A stretch of 64,000 nucleotides of DNA. Source: Sphingomonas sp. GTDB lineage: Bacteria > Pseudomonadota > Alphaproteobacteria > Sphingomonadales > Sphingomonadaceae. Shown here piece after piece: positions 1-8,007 of this stretch. The notes under the pieces are model-generated. The model did not search any database. It had not been told where the DNA came from and saw nothing but the letters and a program-made list of their open reading frames with translations. Location of the stretch: contig JABDNH010000003.1 of the NCBI GenBank assembly GCA_013001055.1, positions 62,001 through 126,000 of the forward strand. The letters run 5' to 3'. The translations under genes and the position numbers were made by a program. Position 1 is the stretch's first letter; each line of letters starts with the position of its first letter.

Positions 1-1117
1 TCTCCTCGACGAGCCAGCGCGCCAGCTTGGCTACGCGGTCCACCTTGTCGGCAACGGTGCCGAGCTTTTCGTGGAAGACAATGTCCTTGAGCTGGTCGCC
101 AAGACTTTCAAGCGGCACCTTGAGATCGTTTTCCCAGAAGAAGCGCGCATCGGAGAGCCGCGCCGCCAAGACGCGTTCGTTGCCCGCGACCACCGCGGCA
201 GGATCGCTGCTATCGATATTGGCGGTGCACACGAACGCCGGGGCGAGCTTTTCGCTATCGCGCATCACGAAATATTTCTGGTCGGCCCGAGCGGTCTTCT
301 GGATGACTTCTTCAGGCACATCGAGGAAGTCCGGATCGAAGCGGCCGACTAGTGGCACCGGCCATTCCGTCAGGCCGGCATTCTCGATGACGAGGCCTTC
401 GTCTTCGACCAGGTCGAAACCTGAATCGGCGGCAGCTTTTGCCGCCCCTTGGCGCACGATCGCCTCGCGCTCTTCATGGTCGACCAGCACGTGCGCCATC
501 CGCAATTTCTCGACATAGTCGTGCGCGCCGCCAAGGGTGATCTCGCCCGGGTGATGGAAGCGATGGCCAAGTGTCGCCGCGCCGCAGCTAACGCCGTCGA
601 TGTCGACCGGCACGATCGCGTCGCCAAGCAATGCGACAATGCGGTGCAGCGGACGCACCCAGCGCAGGCTCTCGCTACTCGCCGAGGCAGCACCCCAGCG
701 CATCGACTTTGGCCACGGGAAATCGCGCACGATGGCCTCGATCACGGGGCCGATAATGTCTACCGTCGGCTGTCCGGGTTTATCGATGACGGCGAAATAG
801 GTGTCGCGACCCTTGACGTCGCGAACCTCAAGACCATCGCGCGAAATCCCGTTTTTCCGGCAAAAACCGTCGACGGCCTGATCGGGTGCGCCCTCGGGCG
901 GTCCCTTGATTTCCTCGCGCACCGCCTCGGTTGCGTCCGGCAGCCCCTCTGCGATCAGCGCAAGGCGCCGCGGTGTTGAATAGGTCCGGATCGCGTCTGC
1001 CTTCAGCCCCGCCTCGGCCAGCTGCGCTTCGAACAGTCGTTGCAGTTCGCGCCGCGCACCGGCCTGCATTCGCGCCGGTATTTCTTCGGAAAAGAGTTCG
1101 AGGAGAAAGTCGCTCAT
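1..1117 (-). CDS. glyS: Glycine--tRNA ligase beta subunit, partial (C-terminus beyond left edge)
   Basis: Beta subunit of the alpha2-beta2 glycyl-tRNA synthetase, which charges tRNA-Gly in the cytoplasm. About 372 codons are visible and the frame runs off the left edge without a stop. The N-terminus [17 protein letters not shown] is the family's signature start (LLELxxEEIPA), and later segments such as [13 protein letters not shown] and [19 protein letters not shown] are also typical. The ATG at 1117 overlaps the glyQ stop as ATGA, so the two subunits are translationally coupled. The family is normally around 690 residues, so roughly the second half is missing here only because the window ends. 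Confidence 0.97.
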   Translation of the reverse strand, partial: MSDFLLELFSEEIPARMQAGARRELQRLFEAQLAEAGLKADAIRTYSTPRRLALIAEGLPDATEAVREEIKGPPEGAPDQAVDGFCRKNGISRDGLEVRDVKGRDTYFAVIDKPGQPTVDIIGPVIEAIVRDFPWPKSMRWGAASASSESLRWVRPLHRIVALLGDAIVPVDIDGVSCGAATLGHRFHHPGEITLGGAHDYVEKLRMAHVLVDHEEREAIVRQGAAKAAADSGFDLVEDEGLVIENAGLTEWPVPLVGRFDPDFLDVPEEVIQKTARADQKYFVMRDSEKLAPAFVCTANIDSSDPAAVVAGNERVLAARLSDARFFWENDLKVPLESLGDQLKDIVFHEKLGTVADKVDRVAKLARWLVEE

Positions 1118-1974
1118 GCCGCTTCTCCTTCAAGTTGCTTCATCCACGCTGCGCAGGCGCCTTTCGCCAGATCGCGGACGCGGCCGATATAGGCCTGGCG
1201 CTCGGCGACCGAGATGACCCCCCTCGCCTGCAGCATATTGAAAATATGGCTCGCCTTGATGGCCTGCTCGTACGCCGCAATCGGCACGTCGTGTTGCAAG
1301 CAGTTCTCCGCCTCCGCGGCGGCCTTGCGGAACAGGTCGAACAGCGCGTCCGTATCGGCGACCTCGAAATGATATTTGCTCATCTGCTTTTCATTTTCGA
1401 GAAAGACGTCGCGATACGAAGTGCCGTGATCGTTGAACTTGAGGTCGAACACATTGTCGACGCCCTGGATGTACATGGCCAGTCGCTCGAGCCCGTAGGT
1501 GAGCTCGCCCGACACCGGCTTGCAATCGAACCCGCCGACCTGCTGGAAATAGGTGAACTGCGTGACCTCCATGCCATCGCACCATACCTCCCAGCCCAAG
1601 CCCCAGGCACCAAGCGTCGGGCTTTCCCAGTCGTCCTCGACAAATCGGATATCGTGCTTGAGCGGATCGATGCCGATCTCCGCAAGACTGCCGAGATAGA
1701 GTTCCTGCAAATTCACCGGGCTGGGCTTGAGCATGACCTGGTACTGGTAATAGTGGCCTAGCCTGTTGGGGTTTTTACCATAGCGCCCGTCCGTGGGTCG
1801 GCGGCACGGCTGAACATAGGCGGCGCGCCACGGCGCTGGTCCAAGCGCGCGCAGCACGGTAGCCGGGTGAAACGTGCCCGCCCCCATCTCCATGTCATAA
1901 GGTTGCAGGATCGCGCATCCATGCTCACTCCAATAACGGTGCAGCGTCAGGATCAGGTCTTGAAATGACAACAT
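1114..1974 (-). CDS. glyQ: Glycine--tRNA ligase alpha subunit
   Basis: Alpha (catalytic, class II) subunit of heterotetrameric glycyl-tRNA synthetase, 286 residues, a normal length. [15 protein letters not shown] at the start and the block [19 protein letters not shown] are diagnostic of GlyQ. The open frame extends ten codons further upstream, but homologues begin at the MLSFQ methionine, so I place the start at 1974. It is the first gene of a glyQ-glyS operon. I see no convincing promoter in the short region upstream, which also carries the divergent TGTCA/TGACA-rich control region of the next module. Confidence 0.97.
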   Translation of the reverse strand: MLSFQDLILTLHRYWSEHGCAILQPYDMEMGAGTFHPATVLRALGPAPWRAAYVQPCRRPTDGRYGKNPNRLGHYYQYQVMLKPSPVNLQELYLGSLAEIGIDPLKHDIRFVEDDWESPTLGAWGLGWEVWCDGMEVTQFTYFQQVGGFDCKPVSGELTYGLERLAMYIQGVDNVFDLKFNDHGTSYRDVFLENEKQMSKYHFEVADTDALFDLFRKAAAEAENCLQHDVPIAAYEQAIKASHIFNMLQARGVISVAERQAYIGRVRDLAKGACAAWMKQLEGEAA

Positions 1975-2052
1975 GGTGCAGCGCTTTGCGTGAGGCATGC
2001 GCAAGCGTCAAGCAAAGGACGCATTTCCGGCAATAAGTAAGGACATTACGAC

Positions 2053-2135
2053 TTTTTGTCAGGTACTATTGACACTGTCAGCGAATCGTGACTATATGTC
2101 AGTAGAACATGACAAAAGGGAATGAACACGTGACA
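2053..2135 (+). promoter_or_regulatory. Promoter with clustered TGTCA/TGACA operator-like repeats
   Basis: A TTGACA -35 hexamer at 2069-2074 lies 18 bases before TATATG (2093-2098). The core is crowded with one pentamer in both orientations: TGTCA at 2057-2061, TGACA at 2070-2074, TGTCA at 2076-2080, a perfect dyad TGAC-TATAT-GTCA at 2089-2101 covering the -10, and TGACAAAAG at 2110 and again at 2131. I infer a repressor operator, most simply for the XRE protein encoded just downstream (autoregulation). The sequence shows the repeats; the binding protein is inference. Confidence 0.6.
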
Positions 2136-2264
2136 AAAGACAAGAAGTCCGCTGACCGCTTCACCCAAATCTTCAATCGCATCTTCAAACCCAAAAGCGA
2201 GAGTGACTATGACCTGATGTGGACCGCGGTCGTCGCGTTCATCGCCGGCGCCGTCATCCTCTAG
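2130..2264 (+). CDS. Small single-span membrane protein, 44 aa
   Basis: A GTG-initiated reading frame of 44 residues with AAGGG about ten bases upstream. An in-frame ATG at 2109 would add seven residues (MTKGNEH) but lacks a Shine-Dalgarno sequence. The N-terminal half is basic and polar (TKDKKSADRFTQIFNRIFKPK) and the C-terminal half is one hydrophobic helix (LMWTAVVAFIAGAVIL), so it would sit in the inner membrane with its basic end in the cytoplasm. It is the first gene of a three-gene unit with an XRE regulator and a four-helix membrane protein. No family is recognised. It may be a membrane-tethered sensor or partner, but that is inference. Confidence 0.6.
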   Translation: MTKDKKSADRFTQIFNRIFKPKSESDYDLMWTAVVAFIAGAVIL

Positions 2265-2277
2265 CGGGTGATACGCG

Positions 2278-2472
2278 GTGCGTAATCAGCTCAAAGTGCT
2301 ACGTGCCATGCATGGCTGGAGCCAGGCCGAACTGGCCGGGCGGCTCGATGTGTCGCGCCAGGCAGTGAACGCAATCGAGACCGGCAAGCACGATCCTTCC
2401 CTGCCGCTCGCCTTCAAGATCGCGCGGCTGTTCGGAAAACCCATTGAAGAGATTTTCGATGACTCAGAATGA
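2278..2472 (+). CDS. Small XRE-family HTH transcriptional regulator
   Basis: A 64-residue Cro/C1-type helix-turn-helix protein with nothing beyond the DNA-binding domain. The HTH spans about residues 4-58, with recognition-helix region SRQAVNAIETGKHDPSL and the common C-terminal segment LAFKIARLFGKPIEEIF. It starts at GTG 2278. The gene lies 13 bases after the small membrane protein, and its stop overlaps the start of the following membrane protein by 14 bases, so the three are one operon. XRE proteins of this compact type usually repress their own operon; the TGTCA/TGACA cluster upstream is the likely target (inference). Confidence 0.9.
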   Translation: MRNQLKVLRAMHGWSQAELAGRLDVSRQAVNAIETGKHDPSLPLAFKIARLFGKPIEEIFDDSE

Positions 2473-2884
2473 CATGATGACGGGCGAAGAACGCCTCAAG
2501 CGCAAGACCCGCCGCAAGTGGGCGATCATGGGCGTCCTGTTCGTCATCGGCTTGGTCGTCGGCTTTACCGCCGCGCGCATGGAAGACATTCGTGGCTATG
2601 ACTTTGCTGGGCCATGGCCACCTGAAATCGCGCTCGGCATCCTCGCCGCATTCCTGGTCACCATTAGTATCGGCAGCTGGCTGCAGCACCGCGAAATGGA
2701 TGACTATGAGCGCGATATCAATCGCAAGGCAGCCGCATTTGCCGCCATGGTCATCCTCGTCGGCTATCCCGTCTGGTTTCTGCTCTGGAAAGCCGGAATG
2801 GTCATCGAACCGGTCCACTGGATGATCTTCATCGGCGGCTACATCGCCCTTTATGCCGGGTTGCTTTTCTACCGTTACCGCTAA
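2459..2884 (+). CDS. Four-helix integral membrane protein of unknown function
   Basis: A 141-residue protein with four clear hydrophobic segments: about residues 20-40 (AIMGVLFVIGLVVGFTAA), 52-75, 85-108 and 112-135. A short charged N-terminus (MTGEERLKRKTRRK) should be cytoplasmic by the positive-inside rule. I choose ATG 2459 because AAGAG lies eight bases upstream; TTG 2444 and ATG 2474 are alternatives. It is translationally coupled to the XRE regulator, an arrangement in which a compact HTH protein is paired with a membrane protein that may control it. No catalytic motif is visible and no function is assigned. Confidence 0.8.
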   Translation: MTQNDMMTGEERLKRKTRRKWAIMGVLFVIGLVVGFTAARMEDIRGYDFAGPWPPEIALGILAAFLVTISIGSWLQHREMDDYERDINRKAAAFAAMVILVGYPVWFLLWKAGMVIEPVHWMIFIGGYIALYAGLLFYRYR

Positions 2885-2913
2885 ACAACAATTTCGAATA
2901 ACAGGAGAATATC

Positions 2914-3852
2914 GTGAAAAAGTTGCTTACTACCACTGTCGCCGCAGTTGCCCTCGCTACTTCGGCATGCGCCAGCTACGGCGACACCTACAGCGCTTCA
3001 GATAGCGCTCCCGCGCTCGGAAACGTCGCCGCCGAAGGCCAGGTCGATCCGGCGGTCTGGAAGTTGAGCGACGAAGACACGACCGTCTATCTGCTCGGCA
3101 CCTTCCATCTGTTGCCCAAGGACCTTGAGTGGCGCACCGACACGATCGACGCCGCGCTAGCCGCATCGGACGAAATCTATTTCGAAATCGAGGACGACCT
3201 GCGCGATCCGTCGGCCATCATGCCGCTGATCCAGAGCATGGCGATCGACCCCACGCAGCCCTCGCTTGCCGAGCGCATCGGGGATGAAAATGCAGCGCGC
3301 GTTGCCGAACTGCTGACCCCGGCCGGCATCCCCGCACAGGCGCTTAACATCATGGAGAACTGGTTCATCGCGCTCACCCTTTCGAGCGTGACCGCCATGA
3401 AATTCGGCTATGACACTGACTCTGGCGTGGAAATCGTCCTGCGCGGCGATGTGGACGAGCGCGGCCTGCCCGTAAAAGGTCTCGAAACCGCAGAGGAGCA
3501 GCTTGGCCATCTCGACGGCATGTCGGCAGAAGCACAGACCATGTTCCTAACCGAATCGCTGGTGCCTGACGAGGAAATGCGCGCCACGCTCGATGGGATG
3601 CTCGAAAGCTGGAAGCGCGGTGACATCGACGGCATCGCCGCCACCTTCAACGAAGGCGCGCCGATCGGCTCCGAAGTACGCCAGGCTCTGCTGACCAATC
3701 GCAACGCCGACTGGACCGGCGATATCGTCGAACGCATGGGTCAACCGGGTACGGTCTTTGTCGCGGTGGGCGCGGGCCACCTGGTCGGCGACGACAGCGT
3801 GATCAACATGCTGGCCGAAAAAGGCTATGTCGCGACCCGTATCGACGACTAG
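2914..3852 (+). CDS. TraB/GumN (TIKI-like) family lipoprotein
   Basis: A 312-residue secreted lipoprotein: the signal peptide ends in a lipobox (ATSAC, Cys19). Two GX2H motifs typical of the TraB/PrgY/GumN superfamily are present, GTFH near residue 62 in YLLGTFHLLPKDLEWR and GAGH near residue 290 in FVAVGAGHLVGDD. These histidines are thought to form a metal site in the related TIKI proteases, but the bacterial substrates are unknown. The start is supported by AGGAG seven to eight bases upstream. A paralogue follows immediately, separated by an intrinsic terminator. Confidence 0.88.
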   Translation: MKKLLTTTVAAVALATSACASYGDTYSASDSAPALGNVAAEGQVDPAVWKLSDEDTTVYLLGTFHLLPKDLEWRTDTIDAALAASDEIYFEIEDDLRDPSAIMPLIQSMAIDPTQPSLAERIGDENAARVAELLTPAGIPAQALNIMENWFIALTLSSVTAMKFGYDTDSGVEIVLRGDVDERGLPVKGLETAEEQLGHLDGMSAEAQTMFLTESLVPDEEMRATLDGMLESWKRGDIDGIAATFNEGAPIGSEVRQALLTNRNADWTGDIVERMGQPGTVFVAVGAGHLVGDDSVINMLAEKGYVATRIDD

Positions 3853-3878
3853 ACCTAACGTCATTCCGGACAAGAGAG

Positions 3879-3916
3879 CGCCGCGTCGGGACTATCCCTG
3901 GCGCGGCGTTCTTTTT
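3879..3916 (+). terminator. Intrinsic terminator after first TraB/GumN gene
   Basis: CGCCGCG (3879-3885) pairs with CGCGGCG (3902-3908), with an inner GGGA/TCCC pairing, followed by TTCTTTTT. It lies 27 bases after the stop and before the second TraB/GumN gene, so the two paralogues can be transcribed separately. Confidence 0.8.
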
Positions 3917-3948
3917 ATGCTCTGTCCAGAACCATTACGAAGGACATA

Positions 3949-4935
3949 GTGACCGTGCGTTTCCTTGTTGCAGCCATGCTGTTGCTGCTACCCGCCTCGC
4001 TCGCCGCGCAAGACACGGCGCCGAACGAAGATGTGCCGATCGAACTCGTTGTCCCCGCTCCGCCCCCTTTGGCGCCGAATGATGCGCGCGTATCGGCAGC
4101 GGATGAGAGCGAGGCGCCAAGCCCCGCGCCCGCCATCTGGACGCTCTACGACGACGATACGACGATATATTTCTTCGGCACCATCCATGCCCTGCCCGAA
4201 GACTTTGCATGGCGGAACGCAAAACTCGATGAGGTGATCGAGGGGTCGGATATTCTCTACCTCGAAATTGCCGACGACGGGTTCGATGTGATGCGTTTCA
4301 TCGGCATGCTGGGGCGGCTCGGCGTCAATCTCGATCATCCCACGATCCGCGAACGGATCGATCCCGACCTGCACGATGAATTCGAAGCCGTATTGAAGAA
4401 GATACCGATCCCTGAAAGCGGGTTCGACAACCTCGATTCATGGCTCGCCGCCATCCTGATCTACGAATTCACCAACGAGGACTATGCCGACAGCGAAGGT
4501 GCCGACGCACAATTGCAGGCCATTTTCGATGAAAATGAAAAGCCAGTGCGCAGCCTAGAGAACGGAATCGCACATTACGGCTTTTTCGATGCCTTGAGCG
4601 AAGCAGCGCAGCTGGCCTTCCTCGAATCCATGCTGAGCGACGACGAAGACGATGCGGACAATTACAAGCAGATGATCATCGATTGGGCAGCGGGAAATGT
4701 TGCGGCGATCGACGATGACGACTGGTTCAAGGGCGTCGACCCGGCAATTGTTGCCGAATTCGACAAAGCGATCCTCGACGATCGCAATGCCAAGTGGGTC
4801 ATCGAAGCAAAACGGGTGCTGGCCGAGGAGCAAGGAACCTTCCTGATTGCCGGTGGCGCCGCACACTTCGCTGGTGAAAACAGCGTGATCGACATGCTTG
4901 AAAAACAGGGATTTTCTGTAAAGCGCGTTCAGTAG
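3949..4935 (+). CDS. TraB/GumN (TIKI-like) family secreted protein, tandem paralogue
   Basis: A 328-residue paralogue of the gene before it. It keeps the WxLxDxDTTxY opening, the first GX2H motif (GTIH, in YFFGTIHALPEDFAW) and the C-terminal GGAAHFAGENSVIDML. The second motif therefore reads GGAAH rather than GAGH, so GX2H is kept as GAAH. The leader (FLVAAMLLLLPASLAAQ) ends in a type I signal peptidase site and has no lipobox, so this copy should be soluble in the periplasm while its neighbour is membrane-anchored. The start is GTG 3949 behind GAAGGA. The middle is markedly acidic (DDEDDADNYKQ). Confidence 0.86.
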   Translation: MTVRFLVAAMLLLLPASLAAQDTAPNEDVPIELVVPAPPPLAPNDARVSAADESEAPSPAPAIWTLYDDDTTIYFFGTIHALPEDFAWRNAKLDEVIEGSDILYLEIADDGFDVMRFIGMLGRLGVNLDHPTIRERIDPDLHDEFEAVLKKIPIPESGFDNLDSWLAAILIYEFTNEDYADSEGADAQLQAIFDENEKPVRSLENGIAHYGFFDALSEAAQLAFLESMLSDDEDDADNYKQMIIDWAAGNVAAIDDDDWFKGVDPAIVAEFDKAILDDRNAKWVIEAKRVLAEEQGTFLIAGGAAHFAGENSVIDMLEKQGFSVKRVQ

Positions 4936-4954
4936 CGCGCGCGCCTTCTTTCCC

Positions 4955-4983
4955 TTGCACTGGCCGCGCTTCCTCTCTATAGC
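4955..4983 (+). promoter_or_regulatory. Sigma-70-type promoter of rplY
   Basis: TTGCAC (4955-4960), a 17-base spacer, then TATAGC (4978-4983). It lies 74 bases before the rplY start in the gap after the second TraB/GumN gene. Confidence 0.65.
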
Positions 4984-5056
4984 GCGCCGGTCCTTCGCCA
5001 TGGTCATCCCTGGAGGCGTGGCGGGACATGACATATCCATTTGAAGGAACACGCAC

Positions 5057-5752
5057 ATGAGCGATCAGCTGACGCTGCCCGCCGAACCGCGCGAACGAGC
5101 AGGCAAGGGAGCCTCTCGTGCCCTGCGAGGCGAAGGTCGGGTCCCCGCCGTTGTTTACGGCGCAAAGAAAGAACCCCTCTCGATTCACATCGAAGAAAAA
5201 CTTCTGGTGAAGATGCTGGAGACGGGCCACTTCATGAACTCGGTCGTCGAGATCAAGGTCGACGGTGGCAAGCACCGCACCCTGCCAAAGGACGTCCAGT
5301 TCCATCCGGTCACCAGCCGCCCCATCCACGTCGACTTCTTCCGCCTCGCCAAGGGCTCGAAGGTACAGGTCAACATTCCGTGTCGCTTCGTCGACGAAGA
5401 AGCCTCGCCGGGCCTCAAGCGTGGCGGCGTGCTCAACGTCGTGCGTCACGAGCTCGAACTTATGTGCGATGTAGCTAACATTCCCGACGAAATCGTCATC
5501 AGCCTCGATGGCCTCGACATCGGTGACAGCGTCCACTTCTCGGACATCTCGCTGCCCGAAGGTTCGACCAGCGTGATCGACGATCGCGATTTCACCATCG
5601 CCGGCGTGACCGCGCCGAGCGCCCTTAAGTCCGATGCTGAAGAGGCAGCCGAAGACGAAGAAGGTGTCGAAGGCGAAGAAGGTGAAGCTGCAGAAGGTGA
5701 AGAGGGCGCCGAAGGCGAAGGCGGCGACGCCCAAGCCAAGGACGGCGAATAA
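5057..5752 (+). CDS. rplY: 50S ribosomal protein L25/general stress protein Ctc
   Basis: A 5S-rRNA-binding L25 protein of the long Ctc type, 231 residues. The N-terminal L25 domain (about 1-95) shows [20 protein letters not shown] and [22 protein letters not shown]5-like beta domain follows (about 96-190), and the last 35 residues are a low-complexity Glu/Gly-rich acidic tail, common in alphaproteobacterial copies. The start has GAAGGA upstream. It has its own promoter and is followed by a terminator, then pth; the rplY-pth pairing is common in bacteria. Confidence 0.97.
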   Translation: MSDQLTLPAEPRERAGKGASRALRGEGRVPAVVYGAKKEPLSIHIEEKLLVKMLETGHFMNSVVEIKVDGGKHRTLPKDVQFHPVTSRPIHVDFFRLAKGSKVQVNIPCRFVDEEASPGLKRGGVLNVVRHELELMCDVANIPDEIVISLDGLDIGDSVHFSDISLPEGSTSVIDDRDFTIAGVTAPSALKSDAEEAAEDEEGVEGEEGEAAEGEEGAEGEGGDAQAKDGE

Positions 5753-5780
5753 GCCTTTCATCATAGCACCTGACGAAATC

Positions 5781-5817
5781 GGCCGTCGCGCACCAACGGG
5801 TGGGCGGCGGCCTTTTT
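5781..5817 (+). terminator. Intrinsic terminator after rplY
   Basis: GGCCGTCGC (from 5781) pairs imperfectly with GCGGCGGCC (ending 5812), followed by TTTTTC. It lies between rplY and pth. Confidence 0.75.
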
Positions 5818-5835
5818 CTTCGCTAGAGCGCCCTG

Positions 5836-6405
5836 ATGCAGATCTGGGCGGGGCTCGGTAATCCGGGCGACAAATATCAGGCACACCGGCACAATGTCGG
5901 CTTTATGGCGGTCGACGCGATTGCCGAAGAACATGACTTCTCGCCGTGGAAGAAGCAGTTCCGCGGGTTGACCGCCGAAGGTCGCGTCGGCGGCGAGAAG
6001 ATCGTACTGTTGAAGCCCCTCACCTACATGAACGAAAGCGGCGGCTCGGTTCGCGCCGCGCTCGATTTCTACAAGCTCGGCGAAGAGGGCCTGACCGTCT
6101 TCCATGACGAGCTCGACCTTGCGCCGATGAAAGTGAAAGTTCGCTTGGGCGGCGGCCTGGCTGGGCATAATGGCCTGCGTTCGATCAACAAGCACCTGGG
6201 CCCCGATTTTCGCCGCGTCCGCATCGGCATCGGCCACCCCGGCAGCAAGGAGCGCGTCCACGGCCACGTCCTCGGTAATTATCACAAGACCGAGATCGAC
6301 GATTTGGGCGCAATGCTGGTCGCGATGGCGCTCGAAGCGCACTGGCTGGCAAAGGGAGACGATGCGCGCTTCATGAACGATGTAGCGTTGCGATGCCAAT
6401 CATGA
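5836..6405 (+). CDS. pth: Peptidyl-tRNA hydrolase
   Basis: Hydrolyses the ester bond of peptidyl-tRNAs that drop off ribosomes, recycling tRNA. 189 residues, the usual length. The signature GLGNPGDKY is at residues 6-14, the catalytic His of HNVGF is residue 19, and LTYMNESGGSV, DELDL and GGLAGHNGLRSI follow in the expected order. The ATG at 5836 gives the canonical N-terminus MQIWAGLGNPG. The stop overlaps the start of the 2OG oxygenase gene, so the two are probably co-transcribed. Confidence 0.97.
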   Translation: MQIWAGLGNPGDKYQAHRHNVGFMAVDAIAEEHDFSPWKKQFRGLTAEGRVGGEKIVLLKPLTYMNESGGSVRAALDFYKLGEEGLTVFHDELDLAPMKVKVRLGGGLAGHNGLRSINKHLGPDFRRVRIGIGHPGSKERVHGHVLGNYHKTEIDDLGAMLVAMALEAHWLAKGDDARFMNDVALRCQS

Positions 6406-6989
6406 CCCGAAACCTGTTCGTCACCCCGCTCTATGAAGCCACGCTCGACGCAGACGATCTGCTCGAAGAGCTTGCATATTCGATCCGCGTTCTCGCCGAA
6501 GATGACCAGGCCGGGCGCAATTGGAGCAGAGACGAAGGATATAAGGGCTATACCAGCTACGCATCGCTCAACGACCTGCCGCAACGCGATCCTGCGTTCG
6601 CCGACCTGAAACGCCTGCTCACGCGCCATGCGCGCGCCTTCGCAAAGGAACTGGCTTGGGACGTGAAGCCCAAGCTCGACAGTATCTGGGTGAACATGAT
6701 GAAGGCCGGCGCGCACCACGCCGCCCACATCCACCCCCACAGCATCCTGTCGGGAACGCTATATATCGAAGTACCGGGCAAGGCCGGCGCGATCCGCTTC
6801 GAAGACCCGCGTCACACCCAGATGATGGCGGCGCCCGTGCGCCGCGAAGCGCCCGAGCATTTGCAGACATGGGTCGCCGTCGATCCGCGCCCCGGCATGC
6901 TGCTGATGTGGGAAAGCTTCGTGCGGCACGAAGTCTTGCCGCACCGCGGCCGTGGCGAGCGCCTGTCGATCAGCTTCAACTTCAGCTGA
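6402..6989 (+). CDS. Putative 2OG-Fe(II) oxygenase (TIGR02466-like)
   Basis: A 195-residue protein with the double-stranded beta-helix features of 2-oxoglutarate/Fe(II) oxygenases. HAAHIHPHSILSGTLYIEVP carries probable iron-binding histidines, and the final segment PGMLLMWESFVRHEVLPH, followed by an Arg-containing RLSISFNF strand, supplies the distal His and the 2OG-binding Arg. The start is ambiguous: ATG 6402 overlaps the pth stop as ATGA, and ATG 6393 in the same frame adds three residues. Such proteins often hydroxylate amino-acid side chains or act on tRNA or protein; the substrate here is unknown. Confidence 0.82.
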   Translation: MTRNLFVTPLYEATLDADDLLEELAYSIRVLAEDDQAGRNWSRDEGYKGYTSYASLNDLPQRDPAFADLKRLLTRHARAFAKELAWDVKPKLDSIWVNMMKAGAHHAAHIHPHSILSGTLYIEVPGKAGAIRFEDPRHTQMMAAPVRREAPEHLQTWVAVDPRPGMLLMWESFVRHEVLPHRGRGERLSISFNFS

Positions 6990-7023
6990 CGCTGGCGTAG
7001 AACGCATGGTGAAAGGAAGTGCC

Positions 7024-8007
7024 ATGCCCCTCAGCCGTCGCCAACTTCTTGCCGGAACCGCCGCCATCAGCGCCGCCTCCGCTATTCCTCTCGCCGCCAA
7101 CACTGTTTCCCGGCCCCCCGACCTCCGGGGACGGAAAATTCTTATCACGGGAAGTTCATCCGGATTTGGTCGTCTCGGCGCCGAATATTACGCCCGGCTG
7201 GGTGCTACGGTACACGCGACGATGCGAAACATACCGAGGCCGGAGGCCGAGGAATTGCGCGCTCTTGCAACACGCGAAAAGCTCGACATTCGCGTGTCGC
7301 GCCTGGATGTGCGCAACGACGATGAAATTGCCGATGTGGTCAGCCTGGTGTCGCGCAGCGGCGGTCTGGACGTCCTTATCAACAATGCCGGTATCGGGAT
7401 CACCGGACCTGTCGAGCTTCAAGACGAACAGGCGATGCATGATGCGTTCGACACGAACGTATTCGGATATCATCGTGTGACGCGTGCCTTCTTGCCGATG
7501 ATGCGTACAGCTTCGAGCGGGCTGCTGTTCTTCGTCTCGTCGCAGCTAGGGCGGGTAATCGCGCCCGCCTCGGGGCTTTACAGTCCCTGCAAGTTCGCAG
7601 TCGAAGCCATGGCCGAACAACTTGCCTACGAGCTCGAGCCCAAGGGCATCGATGTGACCATCATACAGCCAGGCGGCTATCCGACAGAGATCTGGAGAAA
7701 CCGTAACGTCTACACGGCTGCGCTGAAGGAACGCGCCGACGCGCAACGAAAGCTGGCATATCCCGGGATTGTCGCTGCAATGGGGAACGAAGACGGGTCG
7801 GGGCGCAGCGCCGATCCGATGGACGTGCCGCGCGCCATTGCCCGTATCATCGCGATGCCGCCCGGCACCCGCCCGCTGCGCGAGGCCGTGTATCCCGGCA
7901 ACAAGCCGCAGCTGGCGATCAACAAGGTCAGTGCCGAGACGCAGGTCGGCTGGCTCGGGCGCTCAGGCCGGTGGGGCGACAGTGTCAGGGCTGTGCATAG
8001 CGGCTAG
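7024..8007 (+). CDS. SDR family oxidoreductase with a Tat-type leader
   Basis: A short-chain dehydrogenase/reductase. The Rossmann glycine motif is TGSSSGFGRLG near residues 42-52, the NNAG motif follows, and the catalytic YxxxK is in YSPCKFAVEAMAE. The N-terminal 30 residues are unusual: LSRRQLLAGTAAISAASAIPLAA resembles a twin-arginine signal peptide, which would export the folded, cofactor-loaded enzyme. I choose ATG 7024 because AAGGAA lies upstream; ATG 7006 would add six residues. Substrate unknown. The 3' end overlaps the convergent CPBP gene by 45 bases. Confidence 0.88.
   Translation: MPLSRRQLLAGTAAISAASAIPLAANTVSRPPDLRGRKILITGSSSGFGRLGAEYYARLGATVHATMRNIPRPEAEELRALATREKLDIRVSRLDVRNDDEIADVVSLVSRSGGLDVLINNAGIGITGPVELQDEQAMHDAFDTNVFGYHRVTRAFLPMMRTASSGLLFFVSSQLGRVIAPASGLYSPCKFAVEAMAEQLAYELEPKGIDVTIIQPGGYPTEIWRNRNVYTAALKERADAQRKLAYPGIVAAMGNEDGSGRSADPMDVPRAIARIIAMPPGTRPLREAVYPGNKPQLAINKVSAETQVGWLGRSGRWGDSVRAVHSG

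Noticed and set aside
2109-2129. ATG 2109 as the start of the small membrane protein
   Set aside because: In frame but without a Shine-Dalgarno sequence and inside the operator cluster; GTG 2130 has AAGGG upstream.
4799-5884. Open frame of 361 codons on the minus strand across rplY
   Set aside because: It crosses the rplY promoter and terminator, and the rplY protein is certain.
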